Source: Pedobacter quisquiliarum (GTDB lineage: Bacteria; Bacteroidota; Bacteroidia; Sphingobacteriales; Sphingobacteriaceae). Taken from it: a stretch of DNA of 64,000 bases. The notes beneath the pieces were generated by a model. The model was not told the DNA's origin. It searched no databases and saw only the letters and a program-made list of their open reading frames with translations. Both the position numbers and the translations under genes were made by a program. Where the stretch lies: contig NZ_BMIL01000001.1 of assembly GCF_014642175.1 (NCBI RefSeq), positions 186,001 to 250,000 of the forward strand, in the 5' to 3' direction. This document shows, one piece after another, positions 35,993 through 47,089 of this stretch. Each line of letters opens with the position of its first letter. Within the stretch, counting starts at the first letter, position 1.

Positions 35993-37354
35993 ATGGGCAA
36001 AGAAAAATTTACGATTCAATCACCTATTGTAGTTGGATTAGATATTGGTACCACCAAGATCTGTGTTATTGTTGGCCGCAGAACGCAGCACAATAAGATA
36101 GAAGTACTCGGCATTGGCAAGGCGGAGTCGGCGGGTGTTACCCGCGGTGTTGTTTCCAATATTCAGAAAACCGTGCAGGGCATTCAGCAGGCGGTGGAAA
36201 TTGCCAGCGGGCAATCTAACGTTGAAGTTAGGGTCGTGAATGTTGGTATTGCCGGCCAGCACATCAAAAGTTTGCAACATCGCGGAATTCTGACGCGAAG
36301 AGAATTAAACAATGAGATATCTAAAAAGGATATCGATAAACTTATAGATGATATGTTCAAACTGGTTATGCCCCCAGGAGAAGAAATCATCCATGTATTG
36401 CCACAAGAATTTACTGTAGACAGCGAGCCAGGAATCAAAGACCCGATTGGAATGGCTGGTGTACGTCTGGAAGCAAACTTCCACATCATCTCCGGACAAG
36501 TAACGGCGGTAAAGAACATCATGCGCTGCGTAACGAATGCCGGTTTACAGACACAGGAGTTAATTCTGGAGCCATTAGCTTCCTCCGAATCTGTGTTGAG
36601 TGACGAAGAAAAAGAAGCCGGTATTGCATTGGTTGATATCGGTGGTGGTACAACAGATATTGCGATTTTCCATGAAGGCATTATCCGTCATACTGCGGTA
36701 ATTCCTTTCGGTGGTAACAGTGTTACGGAAGACATCCGTGAAGGCTGTTCCGTAATGCGTAACCAGGCGGAGCTGCTTAAAACAAGATTCGGTTCTGCCC
36801 TGGCCGAAGAAAATAAAGACAACGAGATTATCTGCGTACCTGGACTAAGGGGACGTGAGCCTAAAGAAATCTCCGTTAAGAACCTGGCCTATGTTATTCA
36901 GGCGAGAATGGAAGAAATTATAGAGCACATCTATTACGAGATCAAATCTTCAGGTTACGAGAAGAAATTGATTGGTGGTATTGTGATTACAGGTGGCGGT
37001 TCTTTACTTAAACACTTGCCGCAGTTGGTAGAGTACGTAACTGGATTAGACTGCAGAGTTGGTTATCCGAATGAGCACCTGGCAAAGTATGAAGATATGC
37101 CGAAAACCATTTATGATGATCTAAAAAGTCCGATGTACGCAACCAGTGTTGGTTTGCTGATCAAAGGGATTCAGAAAGCGGAAGAATTGGTGGAAGAAAT
37201 GAAGCAGCCGGGGGTATTTGTAGAGAAGCCAAAAGAGGCAAAAGACAAGCCTAAGAAAAGTGGAAGTGGCCTGTTTGACAAGCTACTTGCCAAGACTAAA
37301 GACTTCATTAAAGACGATATGAATGTAAGTGATGAAGACTATATAAAACCTTAG
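35993..37354 (+). CDS. ftsA: FtsA, actin-like divisome anchor
   Basis: A 453-residue actin-fold ATPase: phosphate-1 VGLDIGTTKICVIVG, the 1C subdomain following, phosphate-2 VDIGGGTTDIAIFH and the adenosine motif IVITGGGSLLKHL. The C-terminus (GSGLFDKLLAKTKDFIKDD) is a likely amphipathic membrane helix, followed by a short acidic end. It tethers FtsZ to the membrane. The gap of 51 bases to ftsQ holds no clear promoter; 126 bases separate it from ftsZ. Confidence 0.95.
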   Translation: MGKEKFTIQSPIVVGLDIGTTKICVIVGRRTQHNKIEVLGIGKAESAGVTRGVVSNIQKTVQGIQQAVEIASGQSNVEVRVVNVGIAGQHIKSLQHRGILTRRELNNEISKKDIDKLIDDMFKLVMPPGEEIIHVLPQEFTVDSEPGIKDPIGMAGVRLEANFHIISGQVTAVKNIMRCVTNAGLQTQELILEPLASSESVLSDEEKEAGIALVDIGGGTTDIAIFHEGIIRHTAVIPFGGNSVTEDIREGCSVMRNQAELLKTRFGSALAEENKDNEIICVPGLRGREPKEISVKNLAYVIQARMEEIIEHIYYEIKSSGYEKKLIGGIVITGGGSLLKHLPQLVEYVTGLDCRVGYPNEHLAKYEDMPKTIYDDLKSPMYATSVGLLIKGIQKAEELVEEMKQPGVFVEKPKEAKDKPKKSGSGLFDKLLAKTKDFIKDDMNVSDEDYIKP

Positions 37355-37372
37355 ATTTTCAACAATACGGAA

Positions 37373-37403
37373 GTTTTCCACATTATTAACACATGTGGAA
37401 AAC
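37373..37403. promoter_or_regulatory. Inverted pair of DnaA-box-like sites upstream of ftsZ
   Basis: GTTTTCCACAT (37373-37383) and ATGTGGAAAAC (37393-37403) are perfect 11-base inverted arms with a 9-base spacer. Each contains TTTTCCACA, which fits the relaxed DnaA box TTWTNCACA. No T-run follows, so it is not an intrinsic terminator. It lies 23 bases upstream of the ftsZ -7 box. Confidence 0.55.
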
Positions 37404-37425
37404 GTATGTTAAAAAATGTTAATAT

Positions 37426-37433
37426 TACATTTG
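37426..37433 (+). promoter_or_regulatory. -7 box of ftsZ
   Basis: TACATTTG, a perfect TAnnTTTG match, 47 bases before the ftsZ ATG. It suggests that ftsZ has its own promoter in addition to dcw read-through. Confidence 0.55.
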
Positions 37434-37480
37434 GAGATGAAAAGGTATAACCTAATTTTAATCTACTGATTCTGAAAGAT

Positions 37481-39112
37481 ATGCAATTCGAAATGTTAAA
37501 AGATAAATCGTCCATCATCAAAGTTATTGGTGTTGGCGGTGGTGGTGGTAATGCGGTAAACCATATGTACCGTCAGGGAATAACAGGTGTTGATTTCATC
37601 ATCTGTAACACAGATGCACAAGCATTAGAGTCTAGTCCGATTCCTAATAAGGTGCAACTGGGTTCGAGTCTAACAGAAGGAATGGGCGCGGGTTCAATTC
37701 CGGAAGTAGGTAAGAACTCTGCAATAGAGAACATAGAAGATATTAAAGTCATGCTTGGTAATACAACGAAGATGTTGTTTATTACTGCAGGTATGGGGGG
37801 TGGTACCGGAACAGGTGCCAGTCCGATTATAGCACAGGCTGCAAAGGAGCTTGATATATTAACCGTTGCAATCATCACGACGCCTTTCTCGTTTGAAGGG
37901 AAGCGTAGAAAGATGCAGGCGGAAGATGGTTTAGATGAACTAAAGAAATACGTAGATTCTTACCTGGTGATTTCGAATGATCGCTTAAGGGAGATCTTTG
38001 GAAACCTTACCCTGGGTTCTGCATTTGCACAGGCTGATGATATTTTAACAACAGCAGCTAAAGGGATTGCAGAGATCATTACCGTACCGGGTTATATCAA
38101 CGTCGATTTCAAGGATGTTCGTACAGTAATGAAAGACAGTGGTGTTTCCATCATGGGTAGTTACTCTGCAAGCGGCGAAAATCGTGCGTTGGTGGCTGTT
38201 GAAGGTGCACTTGCTTCGCCATTGCTGAAAGATAATGAAATTGAAGGTGCAAGGTACATCCTGTTGAACATCAGCTCAGGTATCAATGAAGTAACGATGG
38301 ATGAGGTTGCCATTATTACAGACTACATTCAGGATAAAGCAGGCTTATCTGCCGATTTGATCTGGGGTAACTGTATTGATGAGAACCTGGAAGACCGTTT
38401 ATCGGTAACCATTATCGCTACCGGATTCCAGACCACGGAGCAACGTGCGCAAGACAAAAAGAACGTTAAAAAGATCTCATTGTTAACACCTGAAGAGGCA
38501 CCATTGGTAAAGCCAATTGAGCCTGTAAATACCTTTATGGCACCTAAAGCAGAAGTGCATAGCATGGAGCCGGTGATGAAAGCCAAAGAGGCACAGTCTG
38601 ATATGTTTGGGGACATGATGAATGGTCCGAAAAACAGAAGAACGGATGATCAGGATTCAAATGTGATTAAACACACCTTGATTGAGGAGGAAGTATATCC
38701 AAATGAAGTACAAGCGGAGCCAGGCTTTGAATTTGAAGTAAAGGTTTCTGAAACCGACTTCACTTTTGAAAAACCAATTGCAGACTTCAGTGCGAATCAG
38801 CAACCAGCAAGCAAGCCAGAGGTTCAGCAAGCGGGTGCGGATGATTACAAGACGGATGAGTCTATGGAAGATCAGCTGAAAAAATCAAAAGAAAGGATCT
38901 TAAGGTTAAAGGATCTTAGCATGAAGTTGCGTACGGCAAACGGTTTGCAGGAACTTGAAAATGAACCTGCTTACAAAAGAAAACAGATGCAACTACAACA
39001 AGTTCAGCATTCATCAGAGTCTCAGGTATCAAGATTTACCTTGAGTAATGATGAAGACGGATCAACGGAAATTCGTCCAAATAACTCGTTCCTTCACGAC
39101 AATGTGGATTAA
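37481..39112 (+). CDS. ftsZ: FtsZ, tubulin-like division GTPase
   Basis: A 543-residue FtsZ. GVGGGGGNAVNHMYRQGI, the GTP tubulin signature GGGTGTGASPIIA, and the T7-loop region GYINVDFKDVRTVM are present in the first 320 residues. The following 220 residues form a long acidic, Gln-rich linker with a coiled stretch (DQLKKSKERILRLKDLSM) and end IRPNNSFLHDNVD, unlike the E. coli C-terminal peptide but usual for Bacteroidota. It is the last gene of the dcw cluster and has a terminator after it. Confidence 0.96.
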   Translation: MQFEMLKDKSSIIKVIGVGGGGGNAVNHMYRQGITGVDFIICNTDAQALESSPIPNKVQLGSSLTEGMGAGSIPEVGKNSAIENIEDIKVMLGNTTKMLFITAGMGGGTGTGASPIIAQAAKELDILTVAIITTPFSFEGKRRKMQAEDGLDELKKYVDSYLVISNDRLREIFGNLTLGSAFAQADDILTTAAKGIAEIITVPGYINVDFKDVRTVMKDSGVSIMGSYSASGENRALVAVEGALASPLLKDNEIEGARYILLNISSGINEVTMDEVAIITDYIQDKAGLSADLIWGNCIDENLEDRLSVTIIATGFQTTEQRAQDKKNVKKISLLTPEEAPLVKPIEPVNTFMAPKAEVHSMEPVMKAKEAQSDMFGDMMNGPKNRRTDDQDSNVIKHTLIEEEVYPNEVQAEPGFEFEVKVSETDFTFEKPIADFSANQQPASKPEVQQAGADDYKTDESMEDQLKKSKERILRLKDLSMKLRTANGLQELENEPAYKRKQMQLQQVQHSSESQVSRFTLSNDEDGSTEIRPNNSFLHDNVD

Positions 39113-39131
39113 ATAATGATCAACAGAAATG

Positions 39132-39166
39132 AAAGCCTTAAGGATTAAACCCTTTAAGGCTTTTTT
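39132..39166 (+). terminator. Terminator of the dcw cluster
   Basis: AAAGCCTTAAGG pairs with CCTTTAAGGC, followed by six T residues, 20 bases after the ftsZ stop. Confidence 0.8.
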
Positions 39167-39212
39167 GGTAAACTGCAATATTGAATCCGCTGGCGCTCTT
39201 GTAAGTAGATAG

Positions 39213-39243
39213 TTGTAAATAAGGCTTATAAACCTTAAATTTG
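39213..39243 (+). promoter_or_regulatory. Promoter of the PLP synthase gene
   Basis: -33 TTG (39213-39215), a 20-base spacer and a perfect -7 TAAATTTG (39236-39243), with the coding start 33 bases downstream. Confidence 0.6.
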
Positions 39244-39275
39244 CGACAATAGAATAACCTTAAAAACATAATACA

Positions 39276-40517
39276 TTGGATATTTTTGAAAAGATTACAA
39301 AACATATGGGGCCGCTTGGCCAGCACCAGAAATGGTCTCATGGATATTTCTCTTTCCCTAAGTTAGAAGGAGAATTAGGTCCTCATATGACTTTCCGTGG
39401 TAAGGAGCACCTGGTTTGGAGCTTGAATAATTACCTAGGATTGGCTAACCACCCGGAAGTTAGAGCTGCTGACTTACAGGGGGCTTCAGACTTCGGGATG
39501 GCATACCCTATGGGTGCGAGAATGATGTCTGGAAACACGAAGTACCATGAGCAGCTGGAGCGTGAACTTGCAGCTTTTGTAGGTAAGCCTGATGCATTCC
39601 TGCTTAACTATGGTTACCAGGGTATGGTGTCTATTATAGATGCTTTGGTTGATCGGAATGATGTAATTGTATATGATGGTGAGTCGCATGCCTGTATTAT
39701 TGATGGCTTGAGATTACACATGGGTAAACGTTTTGTTTATCAACATAATGACATTGACAGTGCGGCAAAACAACTTGCGCGTGCTTCAAAACTTGTAGAG
39801 CAAAGTGGCGGTGGTATCCTTTTGATTACGGAAGGTGTATTCGGCATGTCAGGTGCACAAGGTAAGCTAAGGGAGCTTATTGAACTGAAAAAACAGTACA
39901 ACTTCCGTTTGCTTATTGACGATGCGCATGGTTTTGGTACTATGGGTAAAACTGGTGCTGGTACGCATGAAGCACAAGACTGTATAGAAGGGGTGGACGT
40001 TTATTTTGGAACTTTCGCAAAATCTATGGCTGGTATTGGCGCGTTTGTCGCGTCTACTGAAGAGATTACCAACTTCTTGCGTTATAACATGCGTTCACAG
40101 ACATTTGCGAAAGCACTGCCTATGCCTATGGTAATTGGTTTGCTTAAGCGTCTGGAGCTGCTTAAAAACAATGATGAATTAAGAGCCAACCTTTGGAACA
40201 TTGCGATGAGCCTTCAAAATGGCTTAAGAGCCAGAGGTTTTGACCTTGGATTAACGAATACCATGGTAACGCCAGTGTTCCTGAAAGGTGAACTACAGGA
40301 AGCAACTGCTTTGACGATGGATCTTCGTGAAAACTACGGCATCTTCTGTTCAATCGTGGTGTATCCGGTGATTCCTAAAGGATTGATCGAGCTTAGGTTA
40401 ATACCAACGGCTGTACATACGCTGGAAGATGTTCAAAGAACCTTAGATGCGTTCAGCGAAGTGTCTGATAAACTAAAAAGTGGCTATTACAAAGACAATA
40501 AATTTGTAGAAGCTTAA
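39276..40517 (+). CDS. Alpha-oxoamine-synthase-family PLP enzyme
   Basis: A 413-residue fold-type I PLP enzyme of the KBL/BioF/SPT family. SLNNYLGLANHPEV, MGARMMSGNTKYHEQLE, DGESHACIIDGLRLHMGK, IDDAHGFGTMGKTGAGTHE (Asp and His around the cofactor) and TFAKSMAGIGAFVAS with the Schiff-base Lys are visible. The start codon is TTG at 39276; no nearer ATG keeps the conserved N-terminus. Family members condense acyl-CoA with glycine, alanine or serine. Bacteroidota make sphingolipids, so serine palmitoyltransferase is possible, but this subgroup has an extended N-terminus and GAR in place of typical SPT features. The exact substrate is open. Confidence 0.85.
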   Translation: MDIFEKITKHMGPLGQHQKWSHGYFSFPKLEGELGPHMTFRGKEHLVWSLNNYLGLANHPEVRAADLQGASDFGMAYPMGARMMSGNTKYHEQLERELAAFVGKPDAFLLNYGYQGMVSIIDALVDRNDVIVYDGESHACIIDGLRLHMGKRFVYQHNDIDSAAKQLARASKLVEQSGGGILLITEGVFGMSGAQGKLRELIELKKQYNFRLLIDDAHGFGTMGKTGAGTHEAQDCIEGVDVYFGTFAKSMAGIGAFVASTEEITNFLRYNMRSQTFAKALPMPMVIGLLKRLELLKNNDELRANLWNIAMSLQNGLRARGFDLGLTNTMVTPVFLKGELQEATALTMDLRENYGIFCSIVVYPVIPKGLIELRLIPTAVHTLEDVQRTLDAFSEVSDKLKSGYYKDNKFVEA

Positions 40518-40532
40518 CATAGCTAAAAAAAT

Positions 40533-40564
40533 AAAAGCCCTTCAGGATTCTGAAGGGCTTTTTT
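40533..40564. terminator. Bidirectional terminator
   Basis: AAAAGCCCTTCAG pairs with CTGAAGGGCTTTTTT. A- and T-runs on both sides allow it to serve the PLP gene on the plus strand and dapA on the minus strand. Confidence 0.8.
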
Positions 40565-40661
40565 ATTAAGCGCATTTAAAAGGTCAATATATTATTGTTA
40601 TGCTAGATGCGCTGACTGTTCGTGTCTGGTCATTGAGGGCCAGGTGTGCATCTTGGTGCGT

Positions 40662-41543
40662 TTAGCCTTGGATCTTTTGTATTTGTTCGGCAATCTTTGC
40701 TGTTAAAGCTTCTGATGCGGGTACAAGTGGTAAACGCACCCCATCGCCGCAGATGCCCAGGTGTTTAAGGGCTGCTTTTACACCAGCAGGATTTCCTTCG
40801 GAGAAGATCAACCGGGTAAATTCAATTAAGCTCAAGTGTAAGGGTAGGGCTCTTTTGAAGTCGCCCTGAAGCGACAAACTGATCAGATTAGACATTAGTT
40901 TTGGCAGCGCGTTACCCACGACAGAGATCACCCCTACAGCCCCAATGGCAATCATTGGCATGGCTACCGGATCGTCTCCGGAGATCAGCATGAAGTCTGC
41001 TGGCTTATCCCGCATGATCTGATTGAACTGGTCGAAACTCCCGGAAGCTTCCTTGGTACCGATGATGTTTTTGAATTCGTGGGCAAGTCTGCAGGTTGTC
41101 TCCGGACTTACGTTGCTGGCAGTTCTACCGGGCACGTTATACAGCAGGATTGGCAAAGTTGCAGCCTCACTTATGGCTTTATAATGTTGATAGATACCTT
41201 CCTGAGTGGGTTTATTATAGTTCGGGCTTGCCGAAAGAATAGCATCATATCCAAGATGCGCAAATGTTTTAATGGTCTTTGTTACTGCTGCGGTGTCATT
41301 GCCGCCGATTCCTGCAACTAAAGGCAGGCGTCCATCATTCACTTCAGCTGTAAAAGCCCAGACTGCATCCTTTTCCTTGCTTGTTAGGGTAGTGGTTTCA
41401 CCGGTGGTACCTAAAGAAACCAGGTAATCTACACCGCCGTCCACCATATGGTTAATCAGCTTTCTAAGACCATCAAAGTCAACTGATCGATCTTGTTTAA
41501 ATGGTGTAACTAAGGCTACACCTGTTCCATGAAATTTTTCCAT
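40662..41543 (-). CDS. dapA: 4-hydroxy-tetrahydrodipicolinate synthase
   Basis: A 293-residue TIM-barrel aldolase that condenses pyruvate with aspartate semialdehyde on the way to diaminopimelate and lysine. SLGTTGETTTLT (pyruvate carboxylate site), LYNVPGRTASNV (catalytic Tyr) and IIGTKEASGSF (Schiff-base Lys) are present. It supplies DAP for the MurE encoded at 27.4 kb. It starts 5 bases after ligA and is probably co-transcribed. Confidence 0.95.
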   Translation of the reverse strand: MEKFHGTGVALVTPFKQDRSVDFDGLRKLINHMVDGGVDYLVSLGTTGETTTLTSKEKDAVWAFTAEVNDGRLPLVAGIGGNDTAAVTKTIKTFAHLGYDAILSASPNYNKPTQEGIYQHYKAISEAATLPILLYNVPGRTASNVSPETTCRLAHEFKNIIGTKEASGSFDQFNQIMRDKPADFMLISGDDPVAMPMIAIGAVGVISVVGNALPKLMSNLISLSLQGDFKRALPLHLSLIEFTRLIFSEGNPAGVKAALKHLGICGDGVRLPLVPASEALTAKIAEQIQKIQG

Positions 41544-41548
41544 TATTT

Positions 41549-44271
<2,723 letters not shown>

Positions 44272-44308
44272 CGCCTTAAAAGTAGAAATTTTTTAAGCAG
44301 GCTTTTCC

Positions 44309-44316
44309 TATATTTG
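44309..44316 (+). promoter_or_regulatory. -7 box of tyrS
   Basis: TATATTTG, a perfect TAnnTTTG match, 17 bases upstream of the tyrS ATG. Confidence 0.55.
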
Positions 44317-44333
44317 CGCCAAAAGTTACGATA

Positions 44334-45629
44334 ATGACCAATTTTGTAGAAGAATTACGCTGGAGAGGCATGTTGCACGACATCATGCCGAATACCGAGG
44401 AGAAGTTAAATGAAGGTATGTGTGCCGGGTATATCGGGTTTGATCCGACGGCAGATTCGCTTCATGTTGGACATTTGACGCAAATCATGACTTTGATACA
44501 CTTCCAACGTGCAGGGCACAAGCCTTATGCATTGGTGGGCGGCGCTACCGGAATGGTTGGCGATCCATCAGGTAAGTCTGCAGAAAGGAATCTTTTAACA
44601 GAGGAAAGCCTGGAGCACAACCTGAACGGCATCAAGGCGCAGTTAAGCAAATTCATGACCTTCGGAGCGACCGGTAATGATGCGGTAATGGTTAATAATG
44701 CCGACTGGTTCAAGAATTTCAGCTTTCTGGATTTCATTCGCGATGTTGGTAAACACATTACGGTGAACTACATGATGGCCAAAGACAGCGTTAAAAAGCG
44801 CTTGAATGGTGAGGCAGGTGCGGGTCTATCCTTTACTGAGTTCAGCTACCAGTTGATACAGGGTTATGATTTTTACTATTTGTGGAAGCATCATGATTGT
44901 ATATTGCAGATGGGTGGATCTGACCAATGGGGCAATATCGTTACAGGTACGGAATTCATTCGTCGTAAAGACAATGGTACGGCGTATGCACTTACAACGC
45001 AGTTGATTAAAAAAGCCGACGGTACTAAGTTTGGTAAAACGGAGAGTGGCGCGGTATGGTTAGACCCGGAGAAAACATCTCCTTACCGTTTTTACCAGTT
45101 CTGGTTAAATGCGTCTGATGAAGATGTGAAAAAATGGATCAGAATATTCACCTTGAAGACTAAAGAAGAGATTGAGCAGTTAGAGAAGGAGCACGACCAG
45201 GCGCCACATTTAAGAATTCTTCAGAAGGCCTTAGCGGAAGATATTACCGTGCGTACACACTCTGAGGCTGCGCTTGAAACGGCAATTAAGACATCAGGGT
45301 TTTTGTTTGGCAATGGCTCTCTGGACTTCTTCGCTACCCTGAATGATGTGCAGGTGTTGGAGATTTTTGACGGCGTTCCGCAGTTCCATATAGCTAAAGC
45401 TGCACTGGAACAAGGTTTGGATGTTGGTACCTTATTAGCAGAGCAGACCAATATTTTCCCATCGAAAGGAGAAGTGAAGAAAACGATTCAGGGCGGTGGA
45501 TTGAGTATTAATAAAGCAAAGCCCGCAGATGCAGGTCAGCAGTATAGCACAGCCGATTTGTTGAATGGAAAATACATCATCGTTCAAAAAGGCAAGAAAA
45601 ACTACTTCCTGATAACGGTGCAGGATTAA
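44334..45629 (+). CDS. tyrS: Tyrosyl-tRNA synthetase
   Basis: A 431-residue class I aminoacyl-tRNA synthetase. The HIGH motif is HVGH in [23 protein letters not shown] and [10 protein letters not shown] are tyrosine-site segments, and KFGKTESG is the KMSKS equivalent. A C-terminal S4 RNA-binding domain (about 365-431, [15 protein letters not shown]) completes it. Short AT-rich leader, so no T-box. Confidence 0.96.
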   Translation: MTNFVEELRWRGMLHDIMPNTEEKLNEGMCAGYIGFDPTADSLHVGHLTQIMTLIHFQRAGHKPYALVGGATGMVGDPSGKSAERNLLTEESLEHNLNGIKAQLSKFMTFGATGNDAVMVNNADWFKNFSFLDFIRDVGKHITVNYMMAKDSVKKRLNGEAGAGLSFTEFSYQLIQGYDFYYLWKHHDCILQMGGSDQWGNIVTGTEFIRRKDNGTAYALTTQLIKKADGTKFGKTESGAVWLDPEKTSPYRFYQFWLNASDEDVKKWIRIFTLKTKEEIEQLEKEHDQAPHLRILQKALAEDITVRTHSEAALETAIKTSGFLFGNGSLDFFATLNDVQVLEIFDGVPQFHIAKAALEQGLDVGTLLAEQTNIFPSKGEVKKTIQGGGLSINKAKPADAGQQYSTADLLNGKYIIVQKGKKNYFLITVQD

Positions 45630-45647
45630 CATATTCCTTATTACAAG

Positions 45648-45681
45648 AAAGCCGCAGTGTTAATCTACTGCGGCTTTTTTT
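45648..45681 (+). terminator. Terminator of tyrS
   Basis: AAAGCCGCAGT pairs with ACTGCGGCTTTTTTT, with seven T residues at the end. Confidence 0.85.
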
Positions 45682-45725
45682 ATACATATGATTTTGAAAC
45701 TTCGTTGCGGAACGGGCACTGATTT

Positions 45726-46709
45726 TTATTGTACGAGTAAATTACAGCCGCGAATGTCGGCATTGTCGAAGCGGCCGAGTACCTCAAAGGAACCATCTGG
45801 ATGCACTTTACCCAGATCCTGCGTAGCGATGAAGCTACAGGAGTTGATGTTGGCGAGGTCAATAACGTTGATGCCACCAGTTGTTTTATTTTGTAGCAGG
45901 CTAAGCGGATCGTTGGTATCGCGAAGCACAATGCGCATCCAAGGAGGACAGTTGAAGATACCTTCACCATAGGAGTAGGCTTGTGACAGGAGTTCTGTCA
46001 TTCCGTATTCGCTATGGATGGCCGGAACACCGAAGCCTACGGTAAGTAACTCATGAAGCTCTTCACGCACCATTTCCTTACGTTTACCTTTCATGCCACC
46101 TGTTTCCATGATGATCAACGCTGGAAAATCCAAATTGAATTCTTCAATGAAATCTAGCAAGGCATAGGTGACACCGATGAGTATGGTGCGTTGCCCCTGG
46201 GATTTTAGCTGTAGCAGTGTTTCGTATAGTGCCTGATTGTTATGCAGGAAATAGCCACTTTTCGGATGTTTACTTTGGGCGATTAATGCATCTACCATGT
46301 AGATTAAAGATGAGCCCTCCCGTTCCTGATAAGAGGGGAGCAGTGCCAGGACGCAGGCATCTTCTGGTTTGCCGTAGAACATCTCAAAAGCGCGACCGAA
46401 GCTTTCTTCGTATACCTTAAGATCTGTCACTAAGTGCCGGCTCTGGATTTGTCCTGTTGTTCCAGAGCTAAAGAAGGTCATCTCGGTACTGGCTGTGCTG
46501 CTTTTTACTTCGTGACTTTTAAAGAATGCGATTGGTAAATATGGTATTTGCGACACTTGCGTCACAGCAGCAGGATCTACTTTAAGGTGATGTAAATAAA
46601 GGTTGTAAACCTGGCAATTCGCCGCCTGATGTTTAAAAACCCTCAATGCGGTATCTTCAAATGCTTCCGGCGTGCTGATGTTGAAAATGCGTTCTTCTAT
46701 GTTCTCCAC
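45726..46709 (-). CDS. LuxE-like acyl-protein synthetase / acyltransferase
   Basis: A 327-residue member of the LuxE/adenylate-forming group. MTFFSSGTTGQIQSRH is the ATP-type Ser/Thr/Gly loop of the ANL superfamily, GGMKGKRKEM and HSEYGMTELLSQAYS (motif YGMTE) follow, and GRFDNADIRGCNLLVQ ends it. LuxE proteins activate fatty acids for reduction in bioluminescence, but no luxC/luxD/luxAB is present, so another acyl or aryl acid is likely. Stand-alone LuxE-like proteins are common in Bacteroidota. It is the last gene of an operon with a small membrane protein and penicillin acylase. Confidence 0.8.
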   Translation of the reverse strand: MENIEERIFNISTPEAFEDTALRVFKHQAANCQVYNLYLHHLKVDPAAVTQVSQIPYLPIAFFKSHEVKSSTASTEMTFFSSGTTGQIQSRHLVTDLKVYEESFGRAFEMFYGKPEDACVLALLPSYQEREGSSLIYMVDALIAQSKHPKSGYFLHNNQALYETLLQLKSQGQRTILIGVTYALLDFIEEFNLDFPALIIMETGGMKGKRKEMVREELHELLTVGFGVPAIHSEYGMTELLSQAYSYGEGIFNCPPWMRIVLRDTNDPLSLLQNKTTGGINVIDLANINSCSFIATQDLGKVHPDGSFEVLGRFDNADIRGCNLLVQ

Positions 46710-46728
46710 GGCACAAAAATACAGAAGA

Positions 46729-47088
46729 TTATGCAGTTTGCGTATTGGTTTTGGGCTTGATCATGGCTTTACGGAAGTGGTAGCCACAAAATCCACTCAC
46801 TGCAGCTACAAATGCACCAAGCATAGCGGAGATCAGCAACACCAAAGGCCAGCTGTTAACGCCCAGCATCTCTGCGACGCGTTTTGCAAGCATGTGATCA
46901 TTTGGGATGCTTTTAAACAAGGCCATCCCGGTCCAGAGTATTAAGATCGCAAAGAATGGTGCCCATAGGGCGATTTTAGCTGTTTTCCCAAGGATGGCGC
47001 AGGTAAGGAAGGCCACAATGACGATAATCCACCAGGGAAGAAAAAATTGCAACAGGAGCGAAACGATTAGAATAATTAAAAAGACCAT
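46729..47088 (-). CDS. Small membrane protein of unknown function
   Basis: A 119-residue protein with four predicted membrane segments (about 2-18, 20-36, 41-60 and 80-100) and a basic C-terminal tail. No family is recognised. It starts one base after the penicillin acylase stop and ends 19 bases before the LuxE-like gene, so co-expression is likely. Confidence 0.7.
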   Translation of the reverse strand: MVFLIILIVSLLLQFFLPWWIIVIVAFLTCAILGKTAKIALWAPFFAILILWTGMALFKSIPNDHMLAKRVAEMLGVNSWPLVLLISAMLGAFVAAVSGFCGYHFRKAMIKPKTNTQTA

Positions 47089-47089
47089 G

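Noticed and set aside
37373-37403. Reading the ftsA-ftsZ palindrome as a terminator of the ftsA transcript
   Set aside because: No T-run follows the stem on either strand in the right place, so a binding site is the better explanation.
44272-44333. T-box leader before tyrS
   Set aside because: The promoter lies only 17 bases from the start codon, so there is no room for a T-box, and such leaders are not expected in this phylum.
45726-46709. A bioluminescence (lux) locus because of the LuxE-like gene
   Set aside because: No luxA, B, C or D homologue is nearby; lone LuxE-like proteins are common in non-luminous Bacteroidota.
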